The notes under the pieces were generated by a model that was not told the origin of the DNA, did no database searches, and was given only the letters and a program-made list of their open reading frames with translations. Both the position numbers and the translations under genes were made by a program. From the NCBI RefSeq assembly GCF_000225705.1, contig NZ_JH126470.1, forward strand, positions 219,901 through 283,900: a stretch of DNA of 64,000 bases, in the 5' to 3' direction. Below are positions 7,212-16,140 of the stretch, piece after piece. This stretch comes from Collinsella tanakaei YIT 12063 (GTDB lineage: Bacteria; Actinomycetota; Coriobacteriia; Coriobacteriales; Coriobacteriaceae). Every line of letters begins with the position of its first letter. The first letter of the stretch is position 1.

Positions 7212-9890
7212 ATGGACGGGTCCCAGGACTACTACGATGCCAGCTCCCTAGACTCCATCTACAGCTACGCCAAAAAGCTCGAGGGCAAGACGCTGCGCAC
7301 CGCGTGCCATCTAGCCGCCATCGATGACCCGCATCGCCGCAAGGGCTCGTTTGGCAACGCAATCGAAGAGCATTACTTCCACTATGACATCAACAGCTCT
7401 GCGGATCCGGATTTCGCCCAGGTAGAAACGGAGCTTAAGACCACGCCGCTTCGTCGTAAAAAGAACGGCGAGCTCTCCGCCAAGGAGCGCTTGGTCATCA
7501 GCATGATCAACTATATGAGCGTGGTGGACGAGACCTGGGAGACAAGCTCGGTCCAAAAGAAGCTCAGTAAGATCCTGCTCATCGCCTATGAATACGATAA
7601 AGACCTCAACCCCGTGGACTTCTTTGTCGACCTGGTAGAGCTTTGGGGCATTCCGCCAGAGGACGTGCCCGTGTTCCGCCGCGACTGGAATACCGTGGTC
7701 GAAAAGATCCGTCAGGGCAAGGCGCATGAGCTTTCCGGCTCGGATACGTTCTATCTAGAGGCGGCGACAAAGGCCGCGTCCAGTAAGGTCCGCAGGCCGC
7801 AGCCGTTCTCGTCCATTCCCGCCAAGCCGCGCGCGTGGGCCATCAAACCTGCGTACATGACGGCGATCTTCAACAGTATGTTGGACGCAAAGGCGATCGA
7901 GCGGCGAGAGGGGGAGGGCGACCTCGACCTTGAGCATCTTGTCCGCTCTCGCTTTGAGCCCTACTTTGGCCTTACGGAAGAGGAGCTGGGCGAGCACTGC
8001 GGCTACCTCCATAATGGGCGCCGCAAACCCAAGAACCTGTGCGCGCTCATCACCAAGCATATTCTGGGCGTGGACCAGAACGCCAAGATCGCTGAGTTCG
8101 AGAAGGCTGGCATCAAGACCAAGACTATCCGCCTAAAGCGCGACGGGGTACCCAAAGAGTCGATCTCCTTCCCAACGTTTGATTACTTCGACCTGGTGGC
8201 TCGCCCGTTTGAGGAGAGCGACTTTAGGGAGTACCTGCGTAGCAAGTACCTCTTTGTTATCTATAAAGAGGACGAGGAAACTCGCGGCCGCTACCTGCTT
8301 TCGGAAGTCCTCTTTTGGCAGATGTCCGATAAAGACTTACTAGAAGCGCAGCGTTGTTATGAGGAGATGCGCCGTCGCGTCGCCATGGGTCGCGCGGACT
8401 GGTCGGTCAAATCCAGCGAGAACCGCTGCTGCCACGTCCGTCCCCACGGGCGCAACAAGGCAGACGTTCTACCCACGCCGGCGGGCAAGCCAGAAACAAA
8501 AAAGTGTTTTTGGATCAATGCTCGATATATAGGCGAAGAGATCGATAGAGTAAGGCGGGAAACGATCTCAGGGGCGTCCGGCACCCTTACGGCCAACGGC
8601 ACCCGCGCGGTCCACGGCTCCACCGTGGCCCAAGGCGTCGCTACCGCGCACGGCGCCGGCGCATGCAACCCGCCCACGCAGCCAAGCGCCTCTGTAGTTG
8701 ATAGGAGTTATGTGACAAAGAACGTCATTCGAGTGGCCGAGCTTTTCGCCGGCGTTGGAGGCTTCCGCCTGGGTCTGGAGGGCTATAGCGACCCCGCGCA
8801 TCCGCAGTTCGCCATGCCGTCCGCAGGTCCCTTCAAAACCATCTGGGCCAACCAATGGGAGCCACCGGGAACCCCAACGCGCCAGTTCGCCGCCAAGTGC
8901 TATCGCGAGCGCTTTGGCGAGGATTCCCTCATCAATGAGGACATCAACAAGGTGCTAGACGCCTACGAGGCGGGCACCATAGACATCCCGGACGTCGACA
9001 TGGTGGTCGGCGGCTTCCCCTGCCAGGACTACTCGGTGGCAAAGCCGCTGTCTCAGGCAAGCGGCATCGTTGGCAAGAAGGGTGTGCTCTGGTGGGACAT
9101 CTACCGGTTCTTGCGCCTTAAGAACACGCCGCGTTACGTGCTGCTCGAAAACGTCGACCGCCTGCTTAAAAGCCCCGCGTCGCAGCGCGGTAGGGACTTC
9201 GCCATCATCCTTTCCTGCTTCGCCTCCCTGGGCTACGCGGTCGAGTGGCGCGTTGTGAACGCCGCGGACTACGGTTTCCCCCAAAAGCGTCGCCGCGTCT
9301 ACATCTACGCGGAAAAGACGGATGAGGCGTGGGACCTCGCCGACCGTATGACGCGCGGCGTGATGGCCCAAGCGCTGCCCGTAAAGCCAGAGGTCGATCC
9401 CGTGGGCTTCACCATTCCCGCCGACCCCTATGAGTGCTCGGAGTCTTTTGGTATGGGCGCCAAGCGCTCCCGCTTTGAGACGGCGGGCGTTATGCAGGGC
9501 TGCAAGGTCATGACGGGCAGGCTAAACGTCGAGTACAACGGGACGTACAAAACCCTTGGCGACGTGCTGGTCGATGATGCGGAAGTGGACGAGTCTTTCT
9601 TTATTACGGACGAGGATAAGCTGGAGCGTTGGCGCTACTTCAAGGGCGGCAAAAGCGAGCCCCGCGTGGACAAGAAGACCGGCTTTACCTATCAGTACAC
9701 GGAAGGATCGATGGCGTTTCCGGACCCGGTTGACTGTCCGGCGCGTACCATCCTCACAAGTGAGGGGGGGGGTCGGCCTCACGGAGCAAACATATTGTGC
9801 AAGCGGGGGACGGCCGCTGCCGCAGGTTGGTTCCGGACGAGTTGGACCAGCTGCAAGGGTTCCCCAAGGGCTGGACGGACGTGGGCATGA
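7212..9890 (+). CDS. Sau3AI-like endonuclease fused in frame to a C5-cytosine methyltransferase, methylase end frameshifted
   Basis: Start ATG 7212 follows GGGAGGGG. Residues 1 to about 440 are a Sau3AI/MutH-type endonuclease (enzymes of this family cut GATC): the catalytic D-x(n)-E-x-K set is Asp67, Glu74 and Lys76 in PDFAQVETELKTTP, and the length fits the two-lobed Sau3AI layout. After a low-complexity linker the frame runs without a stop into an m5C methyltransferase from about residue 500: SAM motif ELFAGVGGFRLGLEG, catalytic Cys604 in GGFPCQDYS, LLENVDRLL and PQKRRRVYI. A GTG at 8715 with AGGAG just upstream could start a separate methylase. A G9 tract at 9764-9772 throws the methylase out of frame, so motifs IX-X are replaced by about 40 unrelated residues. 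The role is restriction-modification of GATC-type sites. Whether it acts as one chain or two proteins is open. Confidence 0.85.
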   Translation: MDGSQDYYDASSLDSIYSYAKKLEGKTLRTACHLAAIDDPHRRKGSFGNAIEEHYFHYDINSSADPDFAQVETELKTTPLRRKKNGELSAKERLVISMINYMSVVDETWETSSVQKKLSKILLIAYEYDKDLNPVDFFVDLVELWGIPPEDVPVFRRDWNTVVEKIRQGKAHELSGSDTFYLEAATKAASSKVRRPQPFSSIPAKPRAWAIKPAYMTAIFNSMLDAKAIERREGEGDLDLEHLVRSRFEPYFGLTEEELGEHCGYLHNGRRKPKNLCALITKHILGVDQNAKIAEFEKAGIKTKTIRLKRDGVPKESISFPTFDYFDLVARPFEESDFREYLRSKYLFVIYKEDEETRGRYLLSEVLFWQMSDKDLLEAQRCYEEMRRRVAMGRADWSVKSSENRCCHVRPHGRNKADVLPTPAGKPETKKCFWINARYIGEEIDRVRRETISGASGTLTANGTRAVHGSTVAQGVATAHGAGACNPPTQPSASVVDRSYVTKNVIRVAELFAGVGGFRLGLEGYSDPAHPQFAMPSAGPFKTIWANQWEPPGTPTRQFAAKCYRERFGEDSLINEDINKVLDAYEAGTIDIPDVDMVVGGFPCQDYSVAKPLSQASGIVGKKGVLWWDIYRFLRLKNTPRYVLLENVDRLLKSPASQRGRDFAIILSCFASLGYAVEWRVVNAADYGFPQKRRRVYIYAEKTDEAWDLADRMTRGVMAQALPVKPEVDPVGFTIPADPYECSESFGMGAKRSRFETAGVMQGCKVMTGRLNVEYNGTYKTLGDVLVDDAEVDESFFITDEDKLERWRYFKGGKSEPRVDKKTGFTYQYTEGSMAFPDPVDCPARTILTSEGGGRPHGANILCKRGTAAAAGWFRTSWTSCKGSPRAGRTWA
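8703..8717 (+). promoter_or_regulatory. Internal ribosome binding site and GTG for possible separate methylase
   Basis: AGGAG followed by TTAT and GTG, then codons for TKNVIRVAELFAG. It could allow independent initiation of the methyltransferase, although no stop codon separates it from the endonuclease frame. Confidence 0.4.
9764..9772 (+). repeat. Homopolymeric G9 tract in the methyltransferase
   Basis: Nine consecutive G within the conserved TILTSEGG region. The downstream methylase frame needs 7 or 10 G to be joined to the upstream frame; nine puts it out of frame. The tract is in the size range that slips during replication, so it may be a phase-variation switch. A sequencing or assembly error is the alternative. 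Confidence 0.75.
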
Positions 9891-9982
9891 CAGATATCCA
9901 GCGCGCCTTCTGTATGGGCAACGCACTGGTAGTAGGCATTCCGCATATGATTGGACGAGTAATCGCCGAGCGCATGGAGTAG
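9773..9982 (+). pseudogene. Out-of-frame C-terminal part of the C5-cytosine methyltransferase
   Basis: In the frame shifted by one base after the G9 tract the sequence reads SASRSKHIVQAGDGRCRRLV, then PDELDQLQGFPKGWTDVG and an end of VIAERME before TAG 9980-9982. This is the normal C-terminus of m5C methyltransferases (the LQGFP-x-x-W and G-N-A-x-x-V-x-x motifs IX-X). Adding one G, or removing two, restores a full enzyme of about 920 residues for the whole fusion. Confidence 0.85.
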
Positions 9983-9996
9983 ACGCCAAAGAAGAT

Positions 9997-10029
9997 GGGG
10001 CCAACCGCATTCTTGTAGCAGTTGGCCCC
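9997..10029. terminator. Hairpin between convergent genes
   Basis: Nine-base arms GGGGCCAAC/GTTGGCCCC. On the minus strand the stem is followed by a T-rich run (ATCTTCTTT), which suits termination of the gene ending at 10035. On the plus strand it follows the methylase stop at 9982. Confidence 0.65.
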
Positions 10030-10034
10030 ACGTG

Positions 10035-11063
10035 TTAGCAGTTCAGCTGCATAAACGAGCTGTGATGGGCTTCGAGTCTGGCTTTGGATGGCCAGAGCTG
10101 CTCGTTGCTGGGAAGAGAAATCCGTCGCCTGTCAAAGTGGTTGTAGGCGGTGTTTCGCAGCGCGCCGCCCACCATGACCTCATAGGTATCAGGTCTAATC
10201 GAAATGAGCGACTGTTGGTACAGTGTGCCCAGGTCCGTCCTAAGCAGGATTCCAGCAGACGGCGTATTGCTTGCTGCGCCCAGATAGGAACTGAGATATG
10301 TCGCGTTGAGTGCGGGCAGTGCATCGTAGCCAGAAATCGCGCATTGGCCGTTATACGCCTCGATAAGATCCGTTTTAAACGTTTCGCCGTGGGCATTTTT
10401 AAGGTCCCTCTTGAGCGAGGTGAAGTCGCGCTTCCCCTCATGGGAAGAACCAAGGTAGTCAAGGTCAAGCGTTTTGCTGTTAAACAGCACGTCGGCGCGC
10501 AGCTTGGCTGCGTTTTCAAGGGCATCTTCTATCTCTTTTGCGGAGATGGGGGAGAGGGCACCGCTATCGAGTTTGTGAACGGGTCCATGAAGGGTGAAGA
10601 TGCCCGCCATGTTGTTGTAGCTTTCAAGAAACGCAAGGCCAAGGCACTGGTACTCGTTGCCGGTCTTGTAGAAAACGCCTACGGGCACGCCGTCCTCAAG
10701 GCAATTGATAAGAGCTTGGTTGTACCTTGGCGAGCCGGGCTTTCGTCCCGTATTGTGATGGTGCTCGCAATATTGGATCATCCATGTGCCGTCATCAAGA
10801 AGGTGGACGGAATCCGCTCCGTATATCGTAGGGTTCGCGATGGTGATCGAAATCGCGTAGTCCTGCCCGCCCGGTTTGTGTATCCCTCGTTGCGCAACAA
10901 GGGTGATGGGCATATCTTTGGGGGCATGGTCTTTCCACGGACGAGGTCCAACTTCTCCCTCGTGGCTCAGAAACCATTGATACGCCGGCAAGTAAGAGTC
11001 GGGCACAAGTGAAGTGGCTCGCTCATACGATAGCGTTAGGCCTTGATACGTTTCTATAGACAT
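10035..11063 (-). CDS. SRA/YDG-like protein with a degenerate HNH domain
   Basis: 342 residues; the start ATG at 11063 follows GGGAGG. The N-terminal half (about residues 40-150, with QRGIHKPGGQDYAISITI and YNQALINCLEDGVPVGVFYK) resembles the SRA/YDG-like modules that recognise modified bases and are often joined to HNH nucleases. The C-terminal part aligns well with HNH_2 domains (YNGQCAISGYD..., AGILLRTDLGTLY), but every catalytic position is changed. Compared with the intact HNH protein encoded at 13060, His becomes Tyr256, Asn becomes Ala270 and His becomes Gly279. It is thus probably a DNA-binding or regulatory subunit rather than a nuclease. It lies 18 bases downstream of the GmrSD-like gene on the same strand, which suggests a functional pair. 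Confidence 0.7.
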   Translation of the reverse strand: MSIETYQGLTLSYERATSLVPDSYLPAYQWFLSHEGEVGPRPWKDHAPKDMPITLVAQRGIHKPGGQDYAISITIANPTIYGADSVHLLDDGTWMIQYCEHHHNTGRKPGSPRYNQALINCLEDGVPVGVFYKTGNEYQCLGLAFLESYNNMAGIFTLHGPVHKLDSGALSPISAKEIEDALENAAKLRADVLFNSKTLDLDYLGSSHEGKRDFTSLKRDLKNAHGETFKTDLIEAYNGQCAISGYDALPALNATYLSSYLGAASNTPSAGILLRTDLGTLYQQSLISIRPDTYEVMVGGALRNTAYNHFDRRRISLPSNEQLWPSKARLEAHHSSFMQLNC

Positions 11064-11081
11064 GCTCGCTCGCCTCCCGGG

Positions 11082-12941
11082 TTAATCTTTGGCGAGGATT
11101 TCAACGAGTTTATCCAGCATGATTTGCGCGCGTTCATGCAAGAACTTTTTAGCGGCTGCGGGATTGCCGTTCTTAAGGTCGAGGTCGGCATCACGCAGGT
11201 CTTGGCCGTTGTAAACAAACTCCCTTTCTCCGTTGAAGGTAAAGAGTTCTCCCTTGGATGCGGGGAGCGTGGTTGATCCCTTTGCCCTGTTCTCGGCGCT
11301 AGAAAGGTAAGCGATGTTGCCGAGGTTGCCGCCAGGGAGCTTGTACGTTTTGTACGCGTACTGTCCGCTCGTCTTATTTCGGAGCGTCTCGCGTGAGATT
11401 AGATGCTCAATGTCGTAGGCGCTCTCGGAATATGCCTGAGGATTGCAGCTTGCAAGGACGGTCAGCAGGGTCTTTGCGATGGGGTCAACATTGATCGACT
11501 CGTTGTTTTCGATTGAATCCAGATAAGACTGGGTTGCAATTTCGAGTTTTGCCCTGGAGAAGGCAGCGCTCGTCGCATACGACAGCGTCCCGTCTATATA
11601 GTTGCCAAGCCTGGAGTCGCCCGAGCCCTTCCATTGATTGGTGAGCATATCCAAGATAAAGCACCTAAAGAGGTTGCGGGTTGTTTCGTTGTAGCCCTTC
11701 TTCTTATAATCCGGCAGCGATTCAAAATCCGTTGAGCGAATCGCTCCATATCGCGCGAACCAAAGAGCTGCAAAAAACGAGAGAAATTGCAGCTGGCCGC
11801 TAGATTTAGAGGTTTCGTACGCCTCTTTGCTGCCTGGCTTTTTCAGGAACTTGGCAAAGCGTCCGTTGATCTCATCGTATTCGGCAAGCATGCACTTTAC
11901 CAGGTGCTCCGTGGCAGTGGGGCTATCCTCAAAGCCTGCATTTGCGAAGACGTCGGGAAGTCCTTGGGGACCTTCCTTCTTTCCGGCGATTTCCTGCGGG
12001 CGGAGTCCAAATACAATCGCAAGCGTGTTGTAGCCAATGGTGTCTACGGTGTCGTCTTGCTCGGCGGCCTTATCCGGCCAGCATGCTCGGCATCGCGAGA
12101 TAACGAGCTCTCCCAATGCGTGGCAGAATTCCGGAAGGGTGACAATGCGCTCGCGTCTCATTTCCTCAGCGCTAAAGTCTTCGATCTCAAGGCCGTCGCG
12201 ATCTTCTGTGAGCGCTTCATAGCGTGAAATAGTGCGCTCAAGAATGTCATCGGAATAAGGTTCCGGTGACAGCTGGACTTGATAGCGGTTCCATTGGGCA
12301 GCGAAAACCTGGTATTTCGTCAGCTTTCTTCCGCCAAGGTTGACGTTGGCGAATACCTCGGGCAGCTCCGATTTGTCGCCCGTGAAGAACACACAGGGGA
12401 TTTGGAGGGTCGACAGGTTGACATACTTATCGAGAGCGGTGATGAGCTCGACTTGGATATCAACAATCTCCAGCATATGGCCATCGCTGCATGCCGGGTA
12501 GATTTCCTTGATTTGTTGAGCTAGATATGAACCGGGCAGATTCCTCTTGGTGGCATGCAGGTGCAGCATCTCTTTGATTGCGGAGATGAATTGATTCCTT
12601 AATTTGGTTCTTGCGTCTTCCGATTGCTGCGCTGCGCCGGAGAGCGCCATCAAGGAGTCAATCTGCTTCGCTGAGTTTGATTCAATGGGAAAGTACTCCT
12701 CTGGATGACGTTGATATTCTCGCAGTGTAGAAAAGCGCTGTTGTCCATCAATGAGAGAGTACTGCTCGGCATTATCGTATTTATATAAAAGCAGTGATCC
12801 AAAAGGAAAGCCCCTGCTTATGTTGTCGATGAAAGCAGCCTTTTGAGATTTGGACCATACCAACGGACGTTGATACGTTGGTATGGTCATCTGGTTTTCA
12901 AGATCTTCGAAGTTGATGGTTTCTATTCTGTAGTTCGACAT
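11082..12941 (-). CDS. GmrSD-like protein (DUF262-DUF1524), modification-dependent restriction type
   Basis: 619 residues with the two-domain plan of GmrSD-type type IV restriction enzymes. The N-terminal DUF262 part has IPTYQRPLVW and the ParB-like nucleotidase motif LIDGQQRFSTL (Asp65-Arg69). The C-terminal part has a DUF1524 HNH-like motif: YDIEHLISRETL (His513) followed by GNLGNIAYLSSAENRAKG (Asn near 540). Enzymes of this type cut DNA carrying glucosylated or hydroxymethylated cytosine using NTP hydrolysis. The gene is in a minus-strand cluster with an HNH nuclease upstream (13060) and a degenerate HNH protein 18 bases downstream, all beside an m5C restriction-modification gene. The exact DNA modification recognised is unknown. 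Confidence 0.82.
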   Translation of the reverse strand: MSNYRIETINFEDLENQMTIPTYQRPLVWSKSQKAAFIDNISRGFPFGSLLLYKYDNAEQYSLIDGQQRFSTLREYQRHPEEYFPIESNSAKQIDSLMALSGAAQQSEDARTKLRNQFISAIKEMLHLHATKRNLPGSYLAQQIKEIYPACSDGHMLEIVDIQVELITALDKYVNLSTLQIPCVFFTGDKSELPEVFANVNLGGRKLTKYQVFAAQWNRYQVQLSPEPYSDDILERTISRYEALTEDRDGLEIEDFSAEEMRRERIVTLPEFCHALGELVISRCRACWPDKAAEQDDTVDTIGYNTLAIVFGLRPQEIAGKKEGPQGLPDVFANAGFEDSPTATEHLVKCMLAEYDEINGRFAKFLKKPGSKEAYETSKSSGQLQFLSFFAALWFARYGAIRSTDFESLPDYKKKGYNETTRNLFRCFILDMLTNQWKGSGDSRLGNYIDGTLSYATSAAFSRAKLEIATQSYLDSIENNESINVDPIAKTLLTVLASCNPQAYSESAYDIEHLISRETLRNKTSGQYAYKTYKLPGGNLGNIAYLSSAENRAKGSTTLPASKGELFTFNGEREFVYNGQDLRDADLDLKNGNPAAAKKFLHERAQIMLDKLVEILAKD

Positions 12942-13059
12942 GCTACCTCCCTGCTCTCGCTTTGATCATTAGATCACGTTGAAGTGTTCTAGATCAAGCA
13001 TTCGCTTGCTGGGAGGTATTTCCAGCAGGGCTAGCTGTCGTATGTGGATGAAAGGGGTC

Positions 13060-13836
13060 CTACTTTAGAAAAATGACATCGTTGTGATATTCGATGAACT
13101 CCTTCTTTGGTTTCTTAACCGAAGGTAGGTCGATTTCTGCCCCGTCGAAGCTCCATAGCCAATCGAGCGGATCTTGCTTGTGCTTTACGGTATGGGAAAC
13201 GCGAATCTTATACTGTTGGTCGATCGTAATCAGCCCTTGGTCGAACGCGCGATCATGGAATGCGTTTAAGAGCAAGCCGTTGTCGGTGGCAAGGCGTTCT
13301 GTTTTTGGATTGCAGATATTCCAAGGCTTGATGTGGCTAGCCACCAATAGTCTTGGTATAGAAATGCCTGTTATGCAGCATTTATTGTGATACGCGCTAA
13401 GAAGGGAATTGCGGAAATACCGCTGGTTGACTCGCTGCCTTACAGCGGCGATACGCTCTTGTCCCTCTGGAATCGATTCTAGGTTGCGCTCGATGGGTCG
13501 GAAGGAATCAAGCTTCTTGTCGGGATCAGCGGTTGCCTGGTTGAGGAGGTCGAGTGATTCGCTAACCAGCTCATCTCCTTTGCTGTCGTACTCAATCCAG
13601 ATTTCCTTGTCGAGTTTGCTACCATGCGACATGCCCACGCGGCCAGATTCAACGCGGTTGGCATCGTTGGCGGCAATGTTCCAGAGCTTAAGAGCCACAG
13701 CGGAGGGGGTTCTGTCTAGAGCTTTGGCTAGCGCTATGATATCCGAGTTACGTTTATCAATCTGGGAGGGTTCAAGAAGCAGGTAGAGCGCAAACGCCGC
13801 CCGCGTCTCTTGGATAGTCCAGTTTCTGCGTGTCAT
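13060..13836 (-). CDS. HNH endonuclease
   Basis: 258 residues from the ATG at 13836, chosen because AGGAGG lies 6 bases before it; an ATG five codons earlier lacks such a site. The C-terminal HNH_2 domain is complete: NKCCITG, ASHIKPW (His168), TDNGLLLNAFHDRAFDQGLI (Asn186, His194). The N-terminal 60 residues (TRRNWTIQETRAAFALYLLL, then RTPSAVALKLWNIA) look like a small helical DNA-binding domain found in restriction-type HNH proteins. It is separated from the GmrSD-like gene by 118 bases, and all three minus-strand genes from 13836 to 10035 may be expressed together. A restriction role is likely from context. Confidence 0.83.
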   Translation of the reverse strand: MTRRNWTIQETRAAFALYLLLEPSQIDKRNSDIIALAKALDRTPSAVALKLWNIAANDANRVESGRVGMSHGSKLDKEIWIEYDSKGDELVSESLDLLNQATADPDKKLDSFRPIERNLESIPEGQERIAAVRQRVNQRYFRNSLLSAYHNKCCITGISIPRLLVASHIKPWNICNPKTERLATDNGLLLNAFHDRAFDQGLITIDQQYKIRVSHTVKHKQDPLDWLWSFDGAEIDLPSVKKPKKEFIEYHNDVIFLK

Positions 13837-14123
13837 GAATTGCCTCCTCAAGGTGAGTCATTTATTGCAGCGTCTGTTTGGATCGAGAATATATCTTTTG
13901 TCTGGCAAAGGGTAGCGGAGCGTGACCGGTGTTCATCTATCCGGGCATGGATTGTGCTTCAATTAAAGAGCGGGATTCGTTGTTCTTTTGAGCCTTAGCT
14001 TTGTCTTGTGTGCTATCTGCTAGCCAACGCCATCCTGATGCTGAGTGTTTGGTTCAGGATTCACTTGGTATAGCGTGCGGTGGGGCTCAATCGTTCGGGC
14101 GCAGGTCGAACTTGCCTTCGGCA

Positions 14124-16058
14124 TTAGAATATGTTGTTGGGTGCCGTCCAACTAAAGGGCTGCTCGACGGATGTAGGGCCGTTGACTAGTATGTCCAAGA
14201 ATTCCTGGAGCGAAGTCGATTTAGACAATCTGTCACTTCGTTCCCGATCGGAGCAGGCTTTTACGATTGTGTCGAACACTTCAAGGAATCGACGGCGGTC
14301 ATCATGGCAAACAGCTATCATCAGCGCCAACTTGATTGTAGGACCGTTCCATGCGACTCCTTTATGGCAAAGTGCCACGCACACCATGGTTCTCTTGGCG
14401 TTCATTTCGACTGAATGGGGGATGGCGAACAGGTCGAACATGCATGTTGAAGAAAGCTCTTCGCGCTTCAAAACGAGGTCAATGAACTCATCGTCTACTA
14501 CGCCTTCTTGTTGGAGCAGGGTTCCCATTTTGCGGATGAGGTTGTCTCGTTCCATCGGTTCGTCGGTTGATAAGAACAGTCCGTCTGTGAAAAACGGCTC
14601 AAGAAGAGCCCGTTGGCGGGAGTTTTTTCTGTTCTGAACCGCAGCGTCAATGATGCGCTCAACGCGGACCTGGTCGTCTGCGGTAAAGAATGGGGAAATC
14701 AATACAGAGCCGCTGGATTTGCAAAGGGATTTCCTCGTTGTGATGATTACGTCTGCTTCCGAATCGATAGAACGGAGCCCTTCTATGTCGATTTCGGCTA
14801 GAAGCGCTACGTCTTGATATCGACGATCAAGCGCTTCGCGAATTCGTTGTGATATCCCTTGATAATGATCGCATGCGAGGAGAATGCGGACTTTATCATT
14901 TTCAAGGGTGGACAGCAGGAGCATGCCAACGTGGATGCAGATGAACCCTACTTCACCATCGGAGACTATCACGCCAAACATCTCGCTTATTCGCCAGGCG
15001 ATAAGTACGGAAAGCTCGTAGATAAACGGGCAGTTGAGCTTAATGTTCTCTAGGGCATCGGTGTCTTTGATTTGGGCTTCCTCGCGCCTTTCGATAAGCG
15101 CTTGCACGTGGACCGAGAAGTTGCGCAGCGCTTGCTCTGAATCAATTTCAAGCTGATACGAGCCAAACACGTCTTCAACAATCGAGCGGACGCCTTCTAG
15201 AACCTGTAGGGATTTTCCTTGAGAGGGGGCGTCGTCATGGGGCTTTCGCGATTCAACCTGACCGATAAGAAGGGTCGCCAGATAGTCTATATCTCCTTGT
15301 GTTGGGGCGACGTCATGGTGGCGCGCGTACATGCTGCATAGCTCGCTGGCGATACTTCTCTCGGCCTCACGATCGGATAGCTCGCATGCCGGGTCTGGCA
15401 CGTGCAGACCGTGTCGCATGCGGTAAAGGGCAACGGCGATCGAGGTAATGAGGTTTTGGGCATAGCCTTGCTTAATCTGGTGGCCTTGGTTTTCAATTAC
15501 CGACAGCGTGCAGGTGCGTACGCGGCTAATATCCATGTCGTCAAAGTACTCCGAAAGGCCGCCGTATCTCGACATGGAGTTAACGGCTTCTTGGGAGACG
15601 AGGGATCCAATAAGAGAACGCTTGTCATGCTCGTTGCCTTCGATGCTCAGGGATCCCTGTTTGCGCACTAGCTTTAGGCTGTGTGCCTCGACTATTCTTC
15701 GCACATTTTTGATTTCGCGCTCTACCGACGAAGAGCTCATGTAGAGTTTTTCGGCTATATCATCGACGCCGAGGGTGCCGTCGTTCTTTGAGATGAGTTT
15801 CAAAATTAGCCATTCTGTTGAAGCGCTCTCCTCATTGGGTGCATCGAGAAGCTTGGAGACCGCGTCTCGAGAGGGAGCGATGTAGCCGCGGTTGGTGCTT
15901 TGGATAACTTTTTCATTGATATTGATCCGAGCAACTTCGGATTGAATGGTACGAACCGAGCAATCCAGCGTGGCTGCGAGCGATTTGCCGGTGACGGGAT
16001 AATCGGATGCGGCGATATGTTGCAGCAAAGTTGCCTGTCGACGGGTTAATCGCTGCAT
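14124..16058 (-). CDS. LicR/MtlR-type PTS regulator (BglG family: HTH, PRD, EIIB, EIIA)
   Basis: 644 residues from the ATG at 16058, preceded by GGAGGGG. Domains in order: HTH (1-60, RRQATLLQHIAASDYPVTGK), a second helix-turn-helix (about 75-165), two PRDs (about 175-395, with histidines such as MRHGLHVPD and GEVGFICIHVGMLLL), an EIIB-like segment with KVRILLACDHYQG (about 400-485), and a C-terminal EIIA-like domain with FAIPHSVEMN. The EIIA histidine in PHS is the usual phosphate acceptor. Such proteins activate a PTS operon when sugar is present, with activity set by HPr- and EII-dependent phosphorylation of the PRDs. The gene is divergent from the cellobiose-type PTS operon starting at 16235, its probable target. 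Confidence 0.88.
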   Translation of the reverse strand: MQRLTRRQATLLQHIAASDYPVTGKSLAATLDCSVRTIQSEVARININEKVIQSTNRGYIAPSRDAVSKLLDAPNEESASTEWLILKLISKNDGTLGVDDIAEKLYMSSSSVEREIKNVRRIVEAHSLKLVRKQGSLSIEGNEHDKRSLIGSLVSQEAVNSMSRYGGLSEYFDDMDISRVRTCTLSVIENQGHQIKQGYAQNLITSIAVALYRMRHGLHVPDPACELSDREAERSIASELCSMYARHHDVAPTQGDIDYLATLLIGQVESRKPHDDAPSQGKSLQVLEGVRSIVEDVFGSYQLEIDSEQALRNFSVHVQALIERREEAQIKDTDALENIKLNCPFIYELSVLIAWRISEMFGVIVSDGEVGFICIHVGMLLLSTLENDKVRILLACDHYQGISQRIREALDRRYQDVALLAEIDIEGLRSIDSEADVIITTRKSLCKSSGSVLISPFFTADDQVRVERIIDAAVQNRKNSRQRALLEPFFTDGLFLSTDEPMERDNLIRKMGTLLQQEGVVDDEFIDLVLKREELSSTCMFDLFAIPHSVEMNAKRTMVCVALCHKGVAWNGPTIKLALMIAVCHDDRRRFLEVFDTIVKACSDRERSDRLSKSTSLQEFLDILVNGPTSVEQPFSWTAPNNIF

Positions 16059-16140
16059 ATGCCCCTCCATGTTTAAAGGCTAAACGAATAGACGTATACA
16101 AATATGCTGCTAAATATTAAATCAATCTTCAAATCTAATA

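Noticed and set aside
14001..14189. 62-codon plus-strand open frame downstream of the HNH gene region
   Set aside because: It overlaps the end of the LicR-type regulator on the other strand and has no ribosome binding site or recognisable motif.
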